Assembly: GCF_009765755.1 (NCBI RefSeq)
Contig: NZ_LMUV01000002.1
Coordinates: 705,693 to 769,692, forward strand
Source of the DNA: Rhodanobacter sp. L36
GTDB lineage: Bacteria > Pseudomonadota > Gammaproteobacteria > Xanthomonadales > Rhodanobacteraceae
Direction: 5' to 3'
Length of the DNA: 64,000 bases
Part shown: one piece after another, positions 29,087-38,009 of the stretch
Position numbering within the stretch: the stretch's first letter is position 1
How the letters are laid out: every line of letters starts with the position of its first letter
Made by a program: the position numbers and the translations under genes
Notes under the pieces: model-generated
Database searches by the model: none
The model's input: only the letters and a program-made list of their open reading frames with translations
What the model was told of the DNA's origin: nothing

Positions 29087-31258
29087 ATGAACACCGATCC
29101 TGATTCTCCCCGCGACGACGCGCCACCGAAGGTGAAGAACGAATACAAGTTTTCGCACGTCACCACCCAGCGTTATCTGCCAACGCCGGGCAAGGCGCCG
29201 GGCTGGCCATTCGCGGAAATCGGTCACTGGAAAACAGACGTCAATGGCAGCAGCGACGACTGGATCGCCGAGCTGATCGACTGGCGTCGCGAGCACCTCA
29301 CGCGCATCGGTTACGACGACACCCACTATCGCCGACCGGAACTGCAATGGGCGCAGCGCAACTTTGTGCACGCGCAGATGATGGTCGAGGATCGCTATTT
29401 CCACGATCCGGTCGCGGGGCGCTATACCGTCGATCGCTACCTCGACGATCTCGAGGCGAGATTCGGCGGCATCGACAGCGTGCTGCTGTGGTTCGTCTAT
29501 CCCAACATCGGCATCGACGATCGCAACAAGAGCGATCTCGCGCACGATCTGCCCGGCGGCATCGACGGCCTGCGCAGTGCGGTTGACGATTTCCACCGGC
29601 GCGGCGTGCGCGTGTTTCTGCCGACGATGCCGTGGGACAACGGCACGCGTCCGCCGGAACAGAACGACTGGAACGCCATCGCCGGACTGGTGAAAGCGCT
29701 CGGCGCGGACGGCATCAACGGTGATACCTACAACGGCGTGCCGCGCGCATTTTTCGATGCCTGCGATGCGCTCGGGCATCCGGTGGTGCTGCAGCCGGAA
29801 TCCACCATCAGCGCGGAAGAAGCACTGATCTGGAATGTGCAGAGCTGGGGCAAGAAAGCGCCGAACGAAATCGTTCCACCGGTGGCGAAGTTCAAGTGGC
29901 TGGAACCGCGCCACATGATCAACTACGAAAACCGCTGGGGCCGCGACCGCAACCACGACCTGCAATACATTTTCTTCAACGGCATCGGCTACAACGCCTG
30001 GGAAAACGTCTGGGGCATCTGGAACCAGCTCACGCCGCGCGATGCGGAGACGCTGCGCCGCATCGCGATGATCGAACGCCAGTTTGCAACGGCGATGGTC
30101 AGCATGGACTGGCGGCCTTACGAACACACGCTGCAAGCCGGTGTGTTCGCCAGCCGTTTTCCCATCGATGGCCTGACGCTGTGGACACTGGTCAATCGCA
30201 ACGAATACGACGTCACCGGCGAGCAGATTGCGGTGCCACACCGCGAAGGCACGCGCTATGTCGACGCGTGGAGCGGCGGGGCTCTGCAGCCGCGCATCGA
30301 CGGCGAACAAGCGGTGTTCGACTTCGCCATCGAGGGGCGCGGATTCGGCGCGCTGCTGGCGGTTTCTGCAAACAGGAACATCGATGGCCTCGACGATTTT
30401 CTCGCGCGCATGCACGCGCTGTCTGCCGTGCCATTGCGTTCGCTGTCGAACCAGTGGCACTCGCTGCCGCAATCGCTGGTGTCCATCGAACCTACCAAAC
30501 CCGTCGTCGAAGCGCCGCAAGGCATGCTCACGATTCCCGCTGGCGATTTCGATTTTGCAGTCGGTGGGGTGGAGATAGAAGGACAAACCTGGGAAGGCAA
30601 CGACGTGCAGTATCCGTGGGAAGGCAGCGCACGTCGCGGCCATCGCCGGCGTATCGCGATGCGCGCCTTCCACATCGATCGCACGCCGGTGACCAACGCA
30701 CAATTCCGCGCGTTCCTCGACGCCAGCGGCTGGCATCCGCGCGACGCACACAACTTTCTGCGCCACTGGAAAAATGATGCACCACCTGCGGGATGGGACA
30801 GCAAGCCGGTGACGTGGGTGTCGATCGAGGATGCGCGCGCCTATGCGCAATGGGCCGGAAAGCGTCTGCCGCGCGAGTGGGAATGGCAGTACGCCGCGCA
30901 GGGTTGCGATGGCCGTCTGTATCCGTGGGGCAACGACTGGAACGATGCGATGGTGCCGGTGACGAATCGTGCGCGCACGCTGCGTGCGCCCGACGATGTC
31001 GATGCACATCCCGATGGGGCCAGCCCGTTCGGTGTGCTCGATCTGGTCGGCAATGTCTGGCAGTGGACCGACGAATATGTCGACGAACACACCCGCGCGG
31101 CGATCCTGCGCGGCGGCAGTTCGTATCAGCCGCAGACCTCGCACTGGTATTTCCCGCAGGCGCATCGGCTCGATCAACACGGAAAATATTTGCTGATGGC
31201 GCCGTGCAAGGATCGCTCCGGCTGCGTCGGATTCCGTTGCGTGGTGGACGCGACCTGA
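29087..31258 (+). CDS. TIM-barrel glycoside-hydrolase-like / SUMF1 fusion protein
   Basis: A 723-residue protein without a signal peptide. Residues about 40-330 look like a TIM barrel of glycosidase type (SVLLWFVYPNIGIDDRNKSD, RGVRVFLPTMPWDNGTRPP, LGADGINGDTYNGVP, VVLQPESTIS), with D and E at strand ends. A beta-sandwich-like part follows to about 470. The end (residues 480-720) is a SUMF1/formylglycine-generating-enzyme-like domain: AMRAFHIDRTPVTNAQFRAF, KRLPREWEWQYAAQG, LVGNVWQWTDEYVDEHT, GGSSY and GFRCVVDAT. The two active-site cysteines of true FGE are not seen in the expected stretch before GFRC, so it may bind rather than oxidise. No sulfatase is nearby. I do not recognise a named enzyme. 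Confidence 0.7.
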   Translation: MNTDPDSPRDDAPPKVKNEYKFSHVTTQRYLPTPGKAPGWPFAEIGHWKTDVNGSSDDWIAELIDWRREHLTRIGYDDTHYRRPELQWAQRNFVHAQMMVEDRYFHDPVAGRYTVDRYLDDLEARFGGIDSVLLWFVYPNIGIDDRNKSDLAHDLPGGIDGLRSAVDDFHRRGVRVFLPTMPWDNGTRPPEQNDWNAIAGLVKALGADGINGDTYNGVPRAFFDACDALGHPVVLQPESTISAEEALIWNVQSWGKKAPNEIVPPVAKFKWLEPRHMINYENRWGRDRNHDLQYIFFNGIGYNAWENVWGIWNQLTPRDAETLRRIAMIERQFATAMVSMDWRPYEHTLQAGVFASRFPIDGLTLWTLVNRNEYDVTGEQIAVPHREGTRYVDAWSGGALQPRIDGEQAVFDFAIEGRGFGALLAVSANRNIDGLDDFLARMHALSAVPLRSLSNQWHSLPQSLVSIEPTKPVVEAPQGMLTIPAGDFDFAVGGVEIEGQTWEGNDVQYPWEGSARRGHRRRIAMRAFHIDRTPVTNAQFRAFLDASGWHPRDAHNFLRHWKNDAPPAGWDSKPVTWVSIEDARAYAQWAGKRLPREWEWQYAAQGCDGRLYPWGNDWNDAMVPVTNRARTLRAPDDVDAHPDGASPFGVLDLVGNVWQWTDEYVDEHTRAAILRGGSSYQPQTSHWYFPQAHRLDQHGKYLLMAPCKDRSGCVGFRCVVDAT

Positions 31259-31268
31259 TGGACGCGGC

Positions 31269-34118
31269 GTGAACTCTCCGTTTCGCGCGCGACGCTGGTG
31301 GATGTCGCTCGGCTTGCTTGTATCGCTGAGCTGCCACGCCCACGACGCGCCGAAGAAAATCGTGCTGGTTGGCGGCAGCAGCAGCGAAGGCCCGGCGCGA
31401 CACGACTACGGTAACGGCATCCGCTTGATCGCATCGTTCCTCGATGCATTGCCCGAAGCAAGGCGCGGCGACATCAAGGTGACGAGTTACCCGGATGGGT
31501 GGCCGGACGATGCGCATGCGCTCGACGATGCAGCGACGATCGTGCTGTATCTCGATGGCGACATGAAACATCCCTTGCGCGACGCGCAACACCGCCGCGT
31601 GTTCGAAGCGGCGATGCGGCGTGGCGCTGGCTTGGTCGCACTGCATCAGGCGTCGACCGTGCCGGCCGATGACAAGGACATCGGATTGCAGCGCTGGCTG
31701 GGAGGTGCGCGCTTCGGCATGTTCGATCGCACCACGGAAACGGCGAGCGTGCAGCTTGCGTCGCCTGCGCATGCGATCACGCGCGGCATGCATGATTTCA
31801 GCTATCGTGACGAGTTCTACCCGACGTTCCGGTTCACCGCGCCCATCACGCCGATCCTCAACGCGACTCTGCACGTGCAATACCGCGATGGCCAGTCGAT
31901 CGTCGAGGATCGTCCCGAGAAAACTGCCGTCGCTTGGGCGTACGAGCGCGACGGCGGTGGGCGTTCGTTCGGATTCAGCGGCGCGCACTATCTGGTTGCG
32001 CTCGATCAGCCGATGCTCCGTCGCATGTTGCTCAACGCCATCATGTGGACCGCGCACGTGGACGTTCCCATGAACGGCACGAGTGCAGGCGCGGCCGATG
32101 CCGCGACGCGTATCGCCACACACGAACTGCGCGATGCCGCGGCAGGAAAAACCACGCGCGTTGCTGCGCCCGATGCGCCGACGTTTCATCGCGATGCGCA
32201 GCGCAGCGGCTGGAATGATCGCGAAACCGCACTGACGCCGAGCAGCGTGGCCAGCCCGTCGTTCGGGTTGCTGTGGGAGTCGCCCGCACTCGACAGCTTC
32301 GATGGACAACCGGCGCGCCTTTACGCATCACCGCTCTACGTCGATCGCGTCGCGATCACGGCCGGCGAACATCGCGGGGAAATGTTTTCGGTGATCATCG
32401 CGGCCAGCAACAACGGCGACGTCTACGCGATCAACGCGACGAAGGCCGGCGATGTCGCGACTGGTCGCATCCTCTGGCGAACGCATCTGGCGACGCCTTG
32501 CCGATTGCAGCCAGCGCCGCTCGACGCCGTGCCGACCGGCGTGTTGAGCACGCCGGTGATCGACGTGGTGCATGGTCGCATCTACGTTACCGCGTGTGAT
32601 CCGAAGATGGGCTGGCAAGCGTATGCGCTGAATCTGGGCAGTGGTGCGGTGCTTCCCGGCTGGCCGGTGCGGCTGGACGAGCCGCGCCTCAACGACGTGA
32701 ACCATAACGCCGGCCTGCATCGATTGCCGCCGACGCGCCGTTTCGATTTCCGCGTGCAACGTGGCGCACTGAATCTGAGCCCGGATGGTTCACGCCTGTA
32801 TGTCGTCTTCGGCGAAACCGAAACCGGCTGGCTGGTGTCCGTGGATACGGTGCGCGCGACAGTCGACAGCGCGTTCGCCGCGGTGGCGATGCCGCATCGT
32901 GGCAGTGGTGGCATGTGGGGTGCGGGTGGCCCGGCGATGGATGCTGCGGGAAACATTTTCGTGGTGACAGGCAGCGGTTTCGATGGCTACATCGAACAGG
33001 CGCACGACTGGACACAGTCGTTGCTGAAACTTTCCGACATCGCGCCGCGCGGACTGCAGCTGATCGGAACCTACACGCCGTTCAACTATTGCGCGACAGC
33101 GAAGATGGATATCGATCTCGGATCGGGCGGCGCGTCGCTCCTGCCCGATCTCGATCATGCACTCACATCCACATCGCATCTGCTGGTGGTCGGCGGCAAG
33201 CAGGGCAACGCGTATCTGCTCGATCGCGATCACCTGCCCGGCCGGCTCGATCAGCGCCAGACTTGCAGCACCGACGCCGCAAGCGATGGCTCGTTGTTGG
33301 CGCCGCAAACACAGCCGCAATTCGGCACGCGCGGACCGCTGAATGTCTTTGGACCGTATTCGGATCGCGATGCGGCGATGGATCTTGCGCGCGCGCGCTC
33401 GGCCGTCGCGGTGTTTCGCGCTGCCGGCGGCAACACGTCGGTCTACATGACCGGCAACACGCACACGGCCAGTGGCTCCGCGGTCGGCGTCGCGCCGTCG
33501 CTGGTGAAGCTTGACGTGGCGACGGCGCGCGGACGACCCGCGTGGTTGCGTGTCGATCGTCGCCAGCCCGACGTGGTGTTCGGCAATCCCGGCTCGCCGG
33601 TGGTCAGCAGCGACGGCGCACGCGACGCGATCGTCTGGGTGCTGGATGAAAACGCGCGGCGCTCCGCGTTGCTCGCCGGCGACGACACGCCATCGCCCAT
33701 GTTGTATGCCTTTGCCGCGGACACGCTGCGCCTGTTGTGGAAAAGCAGCGCCGGCGATCTCTATACCAGCGGCAAGTACAACGAACCGTTGATCGAAGGC
33801 GGCCAGGCCATCGTCGGCACCGATCGCATCCAGGCGTTCGGCCTGGGCAAGGATCACCTCGTTCACGCGACGCAGCGAAAAGCTACGCACGCATCAGCGA
33901 CGCCGGTTGCACCGTCGGGCCTTGATGGCGCGACACTCTATCGACAGCGCTGCGCGATGTGCCACGACCACCCGCAGGGAAATATCCCGCCGCGCGCGTG
34001 GATTGCTACACGCCCGCGCGCAGAAATCGTCGAGGCATTGACGCGCGGCGTGATGCGCGCACAAGCCGCGGGACTCGGCCCGCATGATATCGACGCCATT
34101 GCCGGAGCATTGAAATGA
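31269..34118 (+). CDS. Exported ThuA / beta-propeller / cytochrome c fusion protein
   Basis: A 949-residue protein starting at GTG ten bases after the previous stop. Residues 1-24 form a signal peptide (WWMSLGLLVSLSCHA). Residues 28-260 are a ThuA-like domain (IVLVGGSSSEGPARHDYGNG, RGAGLVALHQAS). Residues 320-870 fit a PQQ-type propeller (IIAASNNGDVYAINATKAGD, TGVLSTPVIDVVHGRIYVTA). Residues 884-949 form a class I cytochrome c with heme motif C895-A-M-C898-H899 and a possible distal methionine in TRGVMRAQ. The layout suggests a periplasmic oxidoreductase that passes electrons from a sugar-type substrate to heme. The PQQ ligands cannot be verified here. Its stop overlaps the GH127 start by four bases. 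Confidence 0.8.
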   Translation: MNSPFRARRWWMSLGLLVSLSCHAHDAPKKIVLVGGSSSEGPARHDYGNGIRLIASFLDALPEARRGDIKVTSYPDGWPDDAHALDDAATIVLYLDGDMKHPLRDAQHRRVFEAAMRRGAGLVALHQASTVPADDKDIGLQRWLGGARFGMFDRTTETASVQLASPAHAITRGMHDFSYRDEFYPTFRFTAPITPILNATLHVQYRDGQSIVEDRPEKTAVAWAYERDGGGRSFGFSGAHYLVALDQPMLRRMLLNAIMWTAHVDVPMNGTSAGAADAATRIATHELRDAAAGKTTRVAAPDAPTFHRDAQRSGWNDRETALTPSSVASPSFGLLWESPALDSFDGQPARLYASPLYVDRVAITAGEHRGEMFSVIIAASNNGDVYAINATKAGDVATGRILWRTHLATPCRLQPAPLDAVPTGVLSTPVIDVVHGRIYVTACDPKMGWQAYALNLGSGAVLPGWPVRLDEPRLNDVNHNAGLHRLPPTRRFDFRVQRGALNLSPDGSRLYVVFGETETGWLVSVDTVRATVDSAFAAVAMPHRGSGGMWGAGGPAMDAAGNIFVVTGSGFDGYIEQAHDWTQSLLKLSDIAPRGLQLIGTYTPFNYCATAKMDIDLGSGGASLLPDLDHALTSTSHLLVVGGKQGNAYLLDRDHLPGRLDQRQTCSTDAASDGSLLAPQTQPQFGTRGPLNVFGPYSDRDAAMDLARARSAVAVFRAAGGNTSVYMTGNTHTASGSAVGVAPSLVKLDVATARGRPAWLRVDRRQPDVVFGNPGSPVVSSDGARDAIVWVLDENARRSALLAGDDTPSPMLYAFAADTLRLLWKSSAGDLYTSGKYNEPLIEGGQAIVGTDRIQAFGLGKDHLVHATQRKATHASATPVAPSGLDGATLYRQRCAMCHDHPQGNIPPRAWIATRPRAEIVEALTRGVMRAQAAGLGPHDIDAIAGALK

Positions 34119-35953
34119 CTGCACCCATCGTCCGACTTGGCGGCCTGCTCGGCGACGCGCTGGATGCCAACCGGCATGGCCGTCTGTCGCACTTCATCGT
34201 CGACGAGCACAGCCCGGCCATCGACATTTTTGCGCCGCCGCGACGTGAGCAGAATCGCGAGGGAGACTGGTACGGCGAGCATGCCGGCAAGTGGCTGTAC
34301 GCCACTGCGAAGGCTGCCGCGCGCAGCGACGACGAGACCTTGCTCGCGCAGCTGCGACAAGTCGCGGATTTTCTCGTGTCCCAGCAAGAGGCCGATGGTT
34401 ATCTCGGCACGTACGCGCCGGATCGTCGCTTCATGCGGCCGCAACTGCCCAAGCCGACGAGTTGGGACGGTGCGCCCAGCGTGCGCACGTGGGACATCTG
34501 GACGCACGCGTACCTGATCCTCGGCCTGCTCGAAGTGCATCGGCATTTTCCCGAGCCACGCTATCTCGATGCGGCACGCAGGATCGGCGACCTGTGCTGG
34601 CGCACGCTGTATGAAGGCGGCATCGACATCACCGAACTGGGCAACCATCACGGCATGTCTGCCACGGTGCTGATGGATCCGGCGGTCGAGCTCTATTTCG
34701 CCACCGGCGAGAAGCGCTACCTCGATCTCGCATTGTGCGTGCTGCAACAGGCGAACGACCATCGCGAACTCGCGTTGCTGCCGCGCGCACTCGCAGGCAT
34801 CGACGCGGCGGGCATCGCCACCGGCAAGGCGTATCAGCTGGAGTGGAACCTGGTCGGCTTGGCCAAGCTGCACAAGGCGACCGGCAACGCGGACTATCGA
34901 CTCGCGGTGGAACACCTGTGGCGCAGCATCCGCGAACACCACCTCACGCTCGGTGGCGGTCCGTGGGGCGGCGTGGCGCATCGCTCGCGCGAGGTGTTCA
35001 ATCCGCCCGGCGTGTTCAGTCCTTACGGCTATGTGGAAACCTGCTCGACGCTGTCGTGGATCCAGTTAAACCGCGAGTTGCTCGCGATCAGCGGCGACGC
35101 GATGTACGCCGAGGAGATCGAACGCAGCGCGTACAACGACCTACTCGGCGCACAGGCGCCGAATGGCGAGGATTGGTGCTACTACGTTTTCCCGAATGGC
35201 CGGCGCGTGCACACCACCTACTGGCGCTGCTGCAAATCCAGCGGCGCGATGGCGCTGGAAGAACTGCCGACGATCGCCTGCGCGCTCGATGGCGACAACA
35301 CGATCGCCGTGCATGTCCACGGCCCGGGCGAAGCGATTTTCTGGTTGCCCGATGCAGGTGAGGTGCGTATCGAACAGCGCACGGCGTATCCGTATCCCGG
35401 CCACATCCACATGCGCTTCGCGGTCGAACGCACGGCACGTTTCGCGTTGAAGCTGCGCATCCCGAGCTGGGCCGAAGGCGCGACGCTTTGCATCCATGAC
35501 GAGGATGCCGGCGTCGAAGCGACACCCGGGCAATACGCGTTGATCGAACGCGAATGGCATGACGTCGACGAGGTCGTGGCGCACTTTCCGATGCGTCCGA
35601 TGCTGCATCGCGCAGTGAATCGCAACGTGCAGGAATCGCTGGCGCCCGACGGCAGCGACGTGCGCCAGCAGGTACTGCGCTTCGACTATGCCGCGGTCAC
35701 CTGCGGGCCACTCGTCTACGCCACCGGCCTGATCGACGGTTTCAAGATCGAGGAAACACTGCGGCTGCCGACAAAGGCGCAGGACACGTGGCTGACGATG
35801 GTGCCGCCGCTCGAAGATGGCGTTCCGCGCATCGCGCTCTCGCCCGGCTATCGCGAGCCGTTGATCTTCACGCCGTATTTCGGCACCGGGGGACGTGTGG
35901 ATGGCGCATGGCGACTGACCTGGCTGCAACTTGCGCCGGAATCGTCCCCGTGA
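34115..35953 (+). CDS. Glycoside hydrolase family 127, beta-L-arabinofuranosidase-like
   Basis: A 612-residue enzyme with an (alpha/alpha)6 barrel followed by beta domains. The family uses a zinc-bound cysteine as nucleophile. The expected ligands are visible: E308 and C310 in YVETCSTLSW, and C372-C373 in WRCCKSSGA, matching E338, C340, C417 and C418 of Bifidobacterium HypBA1, so C372 is the likely nucleophile. There is no signal peptide, hence it should act in the cytoplasm on imported arabinose-containing fragments. It overlaps the previous gene by four bases (ATGA). The family also has members with other or unknown specificity. Confidence 0.9.
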   Translation: MTAPIVRLGGLLGDALDANRHGRLSHFIVDEHSPAIDIFAPPRREQNREGDWYGEHAGKWLYATAKAAARSDDETLLAQLRQVADFLVSQQEADGYLGTYAPDRRFMRPQLPKPTSWDGAPSVRTWDIWTHAYLILGLLEVHRHFPEPRYLDAARRIGDLCWRTLYEGGIDITELGNHHGMSATVLMDPAVELYFATGEKRYLDLALCVLQQANDHRELALLPRALAGIDAAGIATGKAYQLEWNLVGLAKLHKATGNADYRLAVEHLWRSIREHHLTLGGGPWGGVAHRSREVFNPPGVFSPYGYVETCSTLSWIQLNRELLAISGDAMYAEEIERSAYNDLLGAQAPNGEDWCYYVFPNGRRVHTTYWRCCKSSGAMALEELPTIACALDGDNTIAVHVHGPGEAIFWLPDAGEVRIEQRTAYPYPGHIHMRFAVERTARFALKLRIPSWAEGATLCIHDEDAGVEATPGQYALIEREWHDVDEVVAHFPMRPMLHRAVNRNVQESLAPDGSDVRQQVLRFDYAAVTCGPLVYATGLIDGFKIEETLRLPTKAQDTWLTMVPPLEDGVPRIALSPGYREPLIFTPYFGTGGRVDGAWRLTWLQLAPESSP

Positions 35954-36063
35954 CACCGGCATCATTCGTCACACAAGATTTTGTGGCGCCAGAACATATC
36001 CACTGCGCCTGTTTCCCGCCCGGGCCATGGTGCAAAGTGGCTCGCGCAATGGGATGAACCTTC

Positions 36064-37290
36064 GTGGACGCGCAGTGCATGGACACCTTTACGCCTGAGT
36101 CGAAAGCAGCCCGCAACGGTTCGTCCGGTCCGCTGGACGGGGTGCGCGTGCTCGACCTGAGCGCTTACATCGCCGGTCCGTACGCCTGTTCGCTGCTGGC
36201 CGACCAGGGCGCGGACGTGATCAAGGTCGAACCGCCCGACGGCGACAACCTGCGCCAGTATCCGTCGACGCTGCCCAGCGAAAGCCGCGCGTTTCTCGGC
36301 GTGAATCGCAGCAAGCGCGGCATCGTGCTTGATCTGAAACAGCCGAAGGATCACGCCGTCCTGCTGAAGCTGGTGCGCGATGCCGACGTGCTGGTGCACA
36401 ACTTTCGCCCGAGCGTGCCGACGCGGCTCGGCATCGATCACGAGCAGCTCAACCTGATCAATCCCCGGCTGATTTACTGCGCGATCACGGGCTATGGCGA
36501 AACCGGCCCGATGAAGGACAAGGCCGGCTACGACCAGGTGCTGCAGACCATGACCGGCATGTGCATGCTGCAGGGCAAGCGTGGCGGTGCGCCGGAAATC
36601 ATCTATGGCTCGGTGGTGGACTACTACGCCGCCGCGTTGCTCGCAGCCGGCGTGTCGTCGGCGTTGTACGAACGCGAGCGCAGCGGCGTGGGCCAGTTCG
36701 TCGGCGTGTCGCTGTTGCGCAGCGCGCTGACCATGCAGTCGGCGCGGATGATCTGGGCCGAAGGCGAATCACTCGACATCGGTCGCGACATGCGCTCGGG
36801 CGGCGTTACCGGCATTCACCCCGCGCGCGAGGGCTACATCTACATCTCCGCCAACACGCCACGCTTCTGGAAAGCGCTATGCGCAAAAACCGGCCTGCAT
36901 GTGCTCGCCGACGACGCGCGTTACGACACTGTGCGCAAGCGTGCGCAACACGTGGCGGAGATCGTGCCGCGACTGCATGCAGCGCTGACCGCGCGAACCG
37001 CGCTTGAATGGGAAACGCTGTTCGGTGACGACGTGCCTTGCGCGGCCGCGCGCCAGATCGAAGACATGTTCGATCACCCGCAGGTGCTGGCGCAGGGCAT
37101 CGTCGGCAACTTCGAACATCCGGTGGTGGGGCGTTACCGCGGTGTTGCGCAATCGATCAGCTTCGGGCGTACGCCGGGGCCGGCACCATTTGCGGCGCCG
37201 GTGCTTGGGGAACATACGGAGAGCGTGATTGCCGCGGTGGAAGAGGATTTGGAGTCGGCGTTTGCGGTCAGGGGTGATTTGAAGAAGTGA
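36064..37290 (+). CDS. Class III CoA-transferase (CaiB/BaiF family)
   Basis: A 408-residue cytoplasmic enzyme. GVRVLDLSAYIAGPYACSLL and ADQGADVIKVEPPDGDNLR open the CoA-binding fold, VNRSKRGIVLDLK and NFRPSVPTRLGI follow, and D186 in YGSVVDYYAAAL is the expected catalytic aspartate that forms the acyl anhydride. Members move CoA between organic acids or racemise acyl-CoAs. A GTG at 36064 is used here; an ATG at 36079 is as likely. It follows GH127 after 110 bases. Together with the CitE-like lyase at 19909 it could act in a CoA-ester pathway such as itaconate/citramalate breakdown, but no hydratase is present and the genes are 15 kb apart. Confidence 0.88.
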   Translation: MDAQCMDTFTPESKAARNGSSGPLDGVRVLDLSAYIAGPYACSLLADQGADVIKVEPPDGDNLRQYPSTLPSESRAFLGVNRSKRGIVLDLKQPKDHAVLLKLVRDADVLVHNFRPSVPTRLGIDHEQLNLINPRLIYCAITGYGETGPMKDKAGYDQVLQTMTGMCMLQGKRGGAPEIIYGSVVDYYAAALLAAGVSSALYERERSGVGQFVGVSLLRSALTMQSARMIWAEGESLDIGRDMRSGGVTGIHPAREGYIYISANTPRFWKALCAKTGLHVLADDARYDTVRKRAQHVAEIVPRLHAALTARTALEWETLFGDDVPCAAARQIEDMFDHPQVLAQGIVGNFEHPVVGRYRGVAQSISFGRTPGPAPFAAPVLGEHTESVIAAVEEDLESAFAVRGDLKK

Positions 37291-37341
37291 TGTGAGGCGG
37301 CGACCACTTTTGGATCAAGGTCAAGAGCTCGGTACTTATTT

Positions 37342-37378
37342 GCATTTGAGCGGGGCGCTCAGATGCACGCTCAAATGC
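37342..37378. repeat. Inverted repeat with alternative pairings between convergent genes
   Basis: GCATTTGAGCG (37342-37352) pairs perfectly with CGCTCAAATGC (37368-37378). Part of its left arm, TGAGCG, can also pair with CGCTCA (37356-37361) across three G. It lies between the ends of the CoA-transferase and queD genes. No T-run follows, so it is not a classic terminator. Confidence 0.55.
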
Positions 37379-37384
37379 GTGCAC

Positions 37385-37741
37385 TCAAATTCCCGAATAA
37401 CTGCAACCCGAAGTGCATGTCTCATGCACGACGACTTTCGACAGCAGCGGTAGTGACGGCTTCAGCCGTTCCCAGATCCACACCGACAGGCGTTCGCTGG
37501 TCGGGTTGTCCAGGCCTTCGATGTCGTTGAGATAGTGGTGATCGAGCTGGTCGTACAGCGGCTGGAACGCGGCCTTGACGTCGGAAAAATCCATCACCCA
37601 TCCGGTGTCGCTGCCGATCTCGCCGCACAGATGAATCTCGACGCGAAACGAATGGCCGTGCAGGCGCGAACACTTGTGGCCTGCAGGAACATTCGGCAGG
37701 CGATGCGCGGCCTCGATGGTAAAGCTCTTGAAAATATCCAT
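37385..37741 (-). CDS. queD: 6-carboxy-5,6,7,8-tetrahydropterin synthase
   Basis: A 118-residue cytoplasmic enzyme of queuosine synthesis that converts dihydroneopterin triphosphate to carboxy-tetrahydropterin. H13, H28 and H30 bind zinc, C24 in [11 protein letters not shown] is the catalytic cysteine, and [10 protein letters not shown] closes the site, as in E. coli QueD. Other queuosine genes are not in the window. The ATG at 37741 is preceded by TAGAAT with a six-base gap and no ribosome-binding sequence, which fits a leaderless transcript. Confidence 0.94.
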   Translation of the reverse strand: MDIFKSFTIEAAHRLPNVPAGHKCSRLHGHSFRVEIHLCGEIGSDTGWVMDFSDVKAAFQPLYDQLDHHYLNDIEGLDNPTSERLSVWIWERLKPSLPLLSKVVVHETCTSGCSYSGI

Positions 37742-37747
37742 GCCGAC

Positions 37748-37753
37748 ATTCTA
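37748..37753 (-). promoter_or_regulatory. Possible -10 box of queD (leaderless)
   Basis: TAGAAT on the minus strand, matching five of six bases of the consensus, ends six bases before the queD ATG. Transcription would start at about the A of the ATG. No clear -35 box is seen. Confidence 0.4.
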
Positions 37754-38009
37754 CAGCGGCCATTGCCGATGAGCCGACGCCGGCATGGAATCCGCTGCGC
37801 CAAGCAGTGATCGCATCCAGCGCACGCATGTCACCCGACAATGAAACCTCTCGCGCATATGTGATCGCTGCCTCACTGCGATCATCCTTGCGTGCTCCAT
37901 CTCCACATCATGTGCACACCCCGGCTTCGTACCATTGCGCCGCAAATCCCCACGATGCCGCGAGAAAAATCCCGCGTCTCGTTTGCAACGAAATCCGGAG
38001 AAAATAGAA

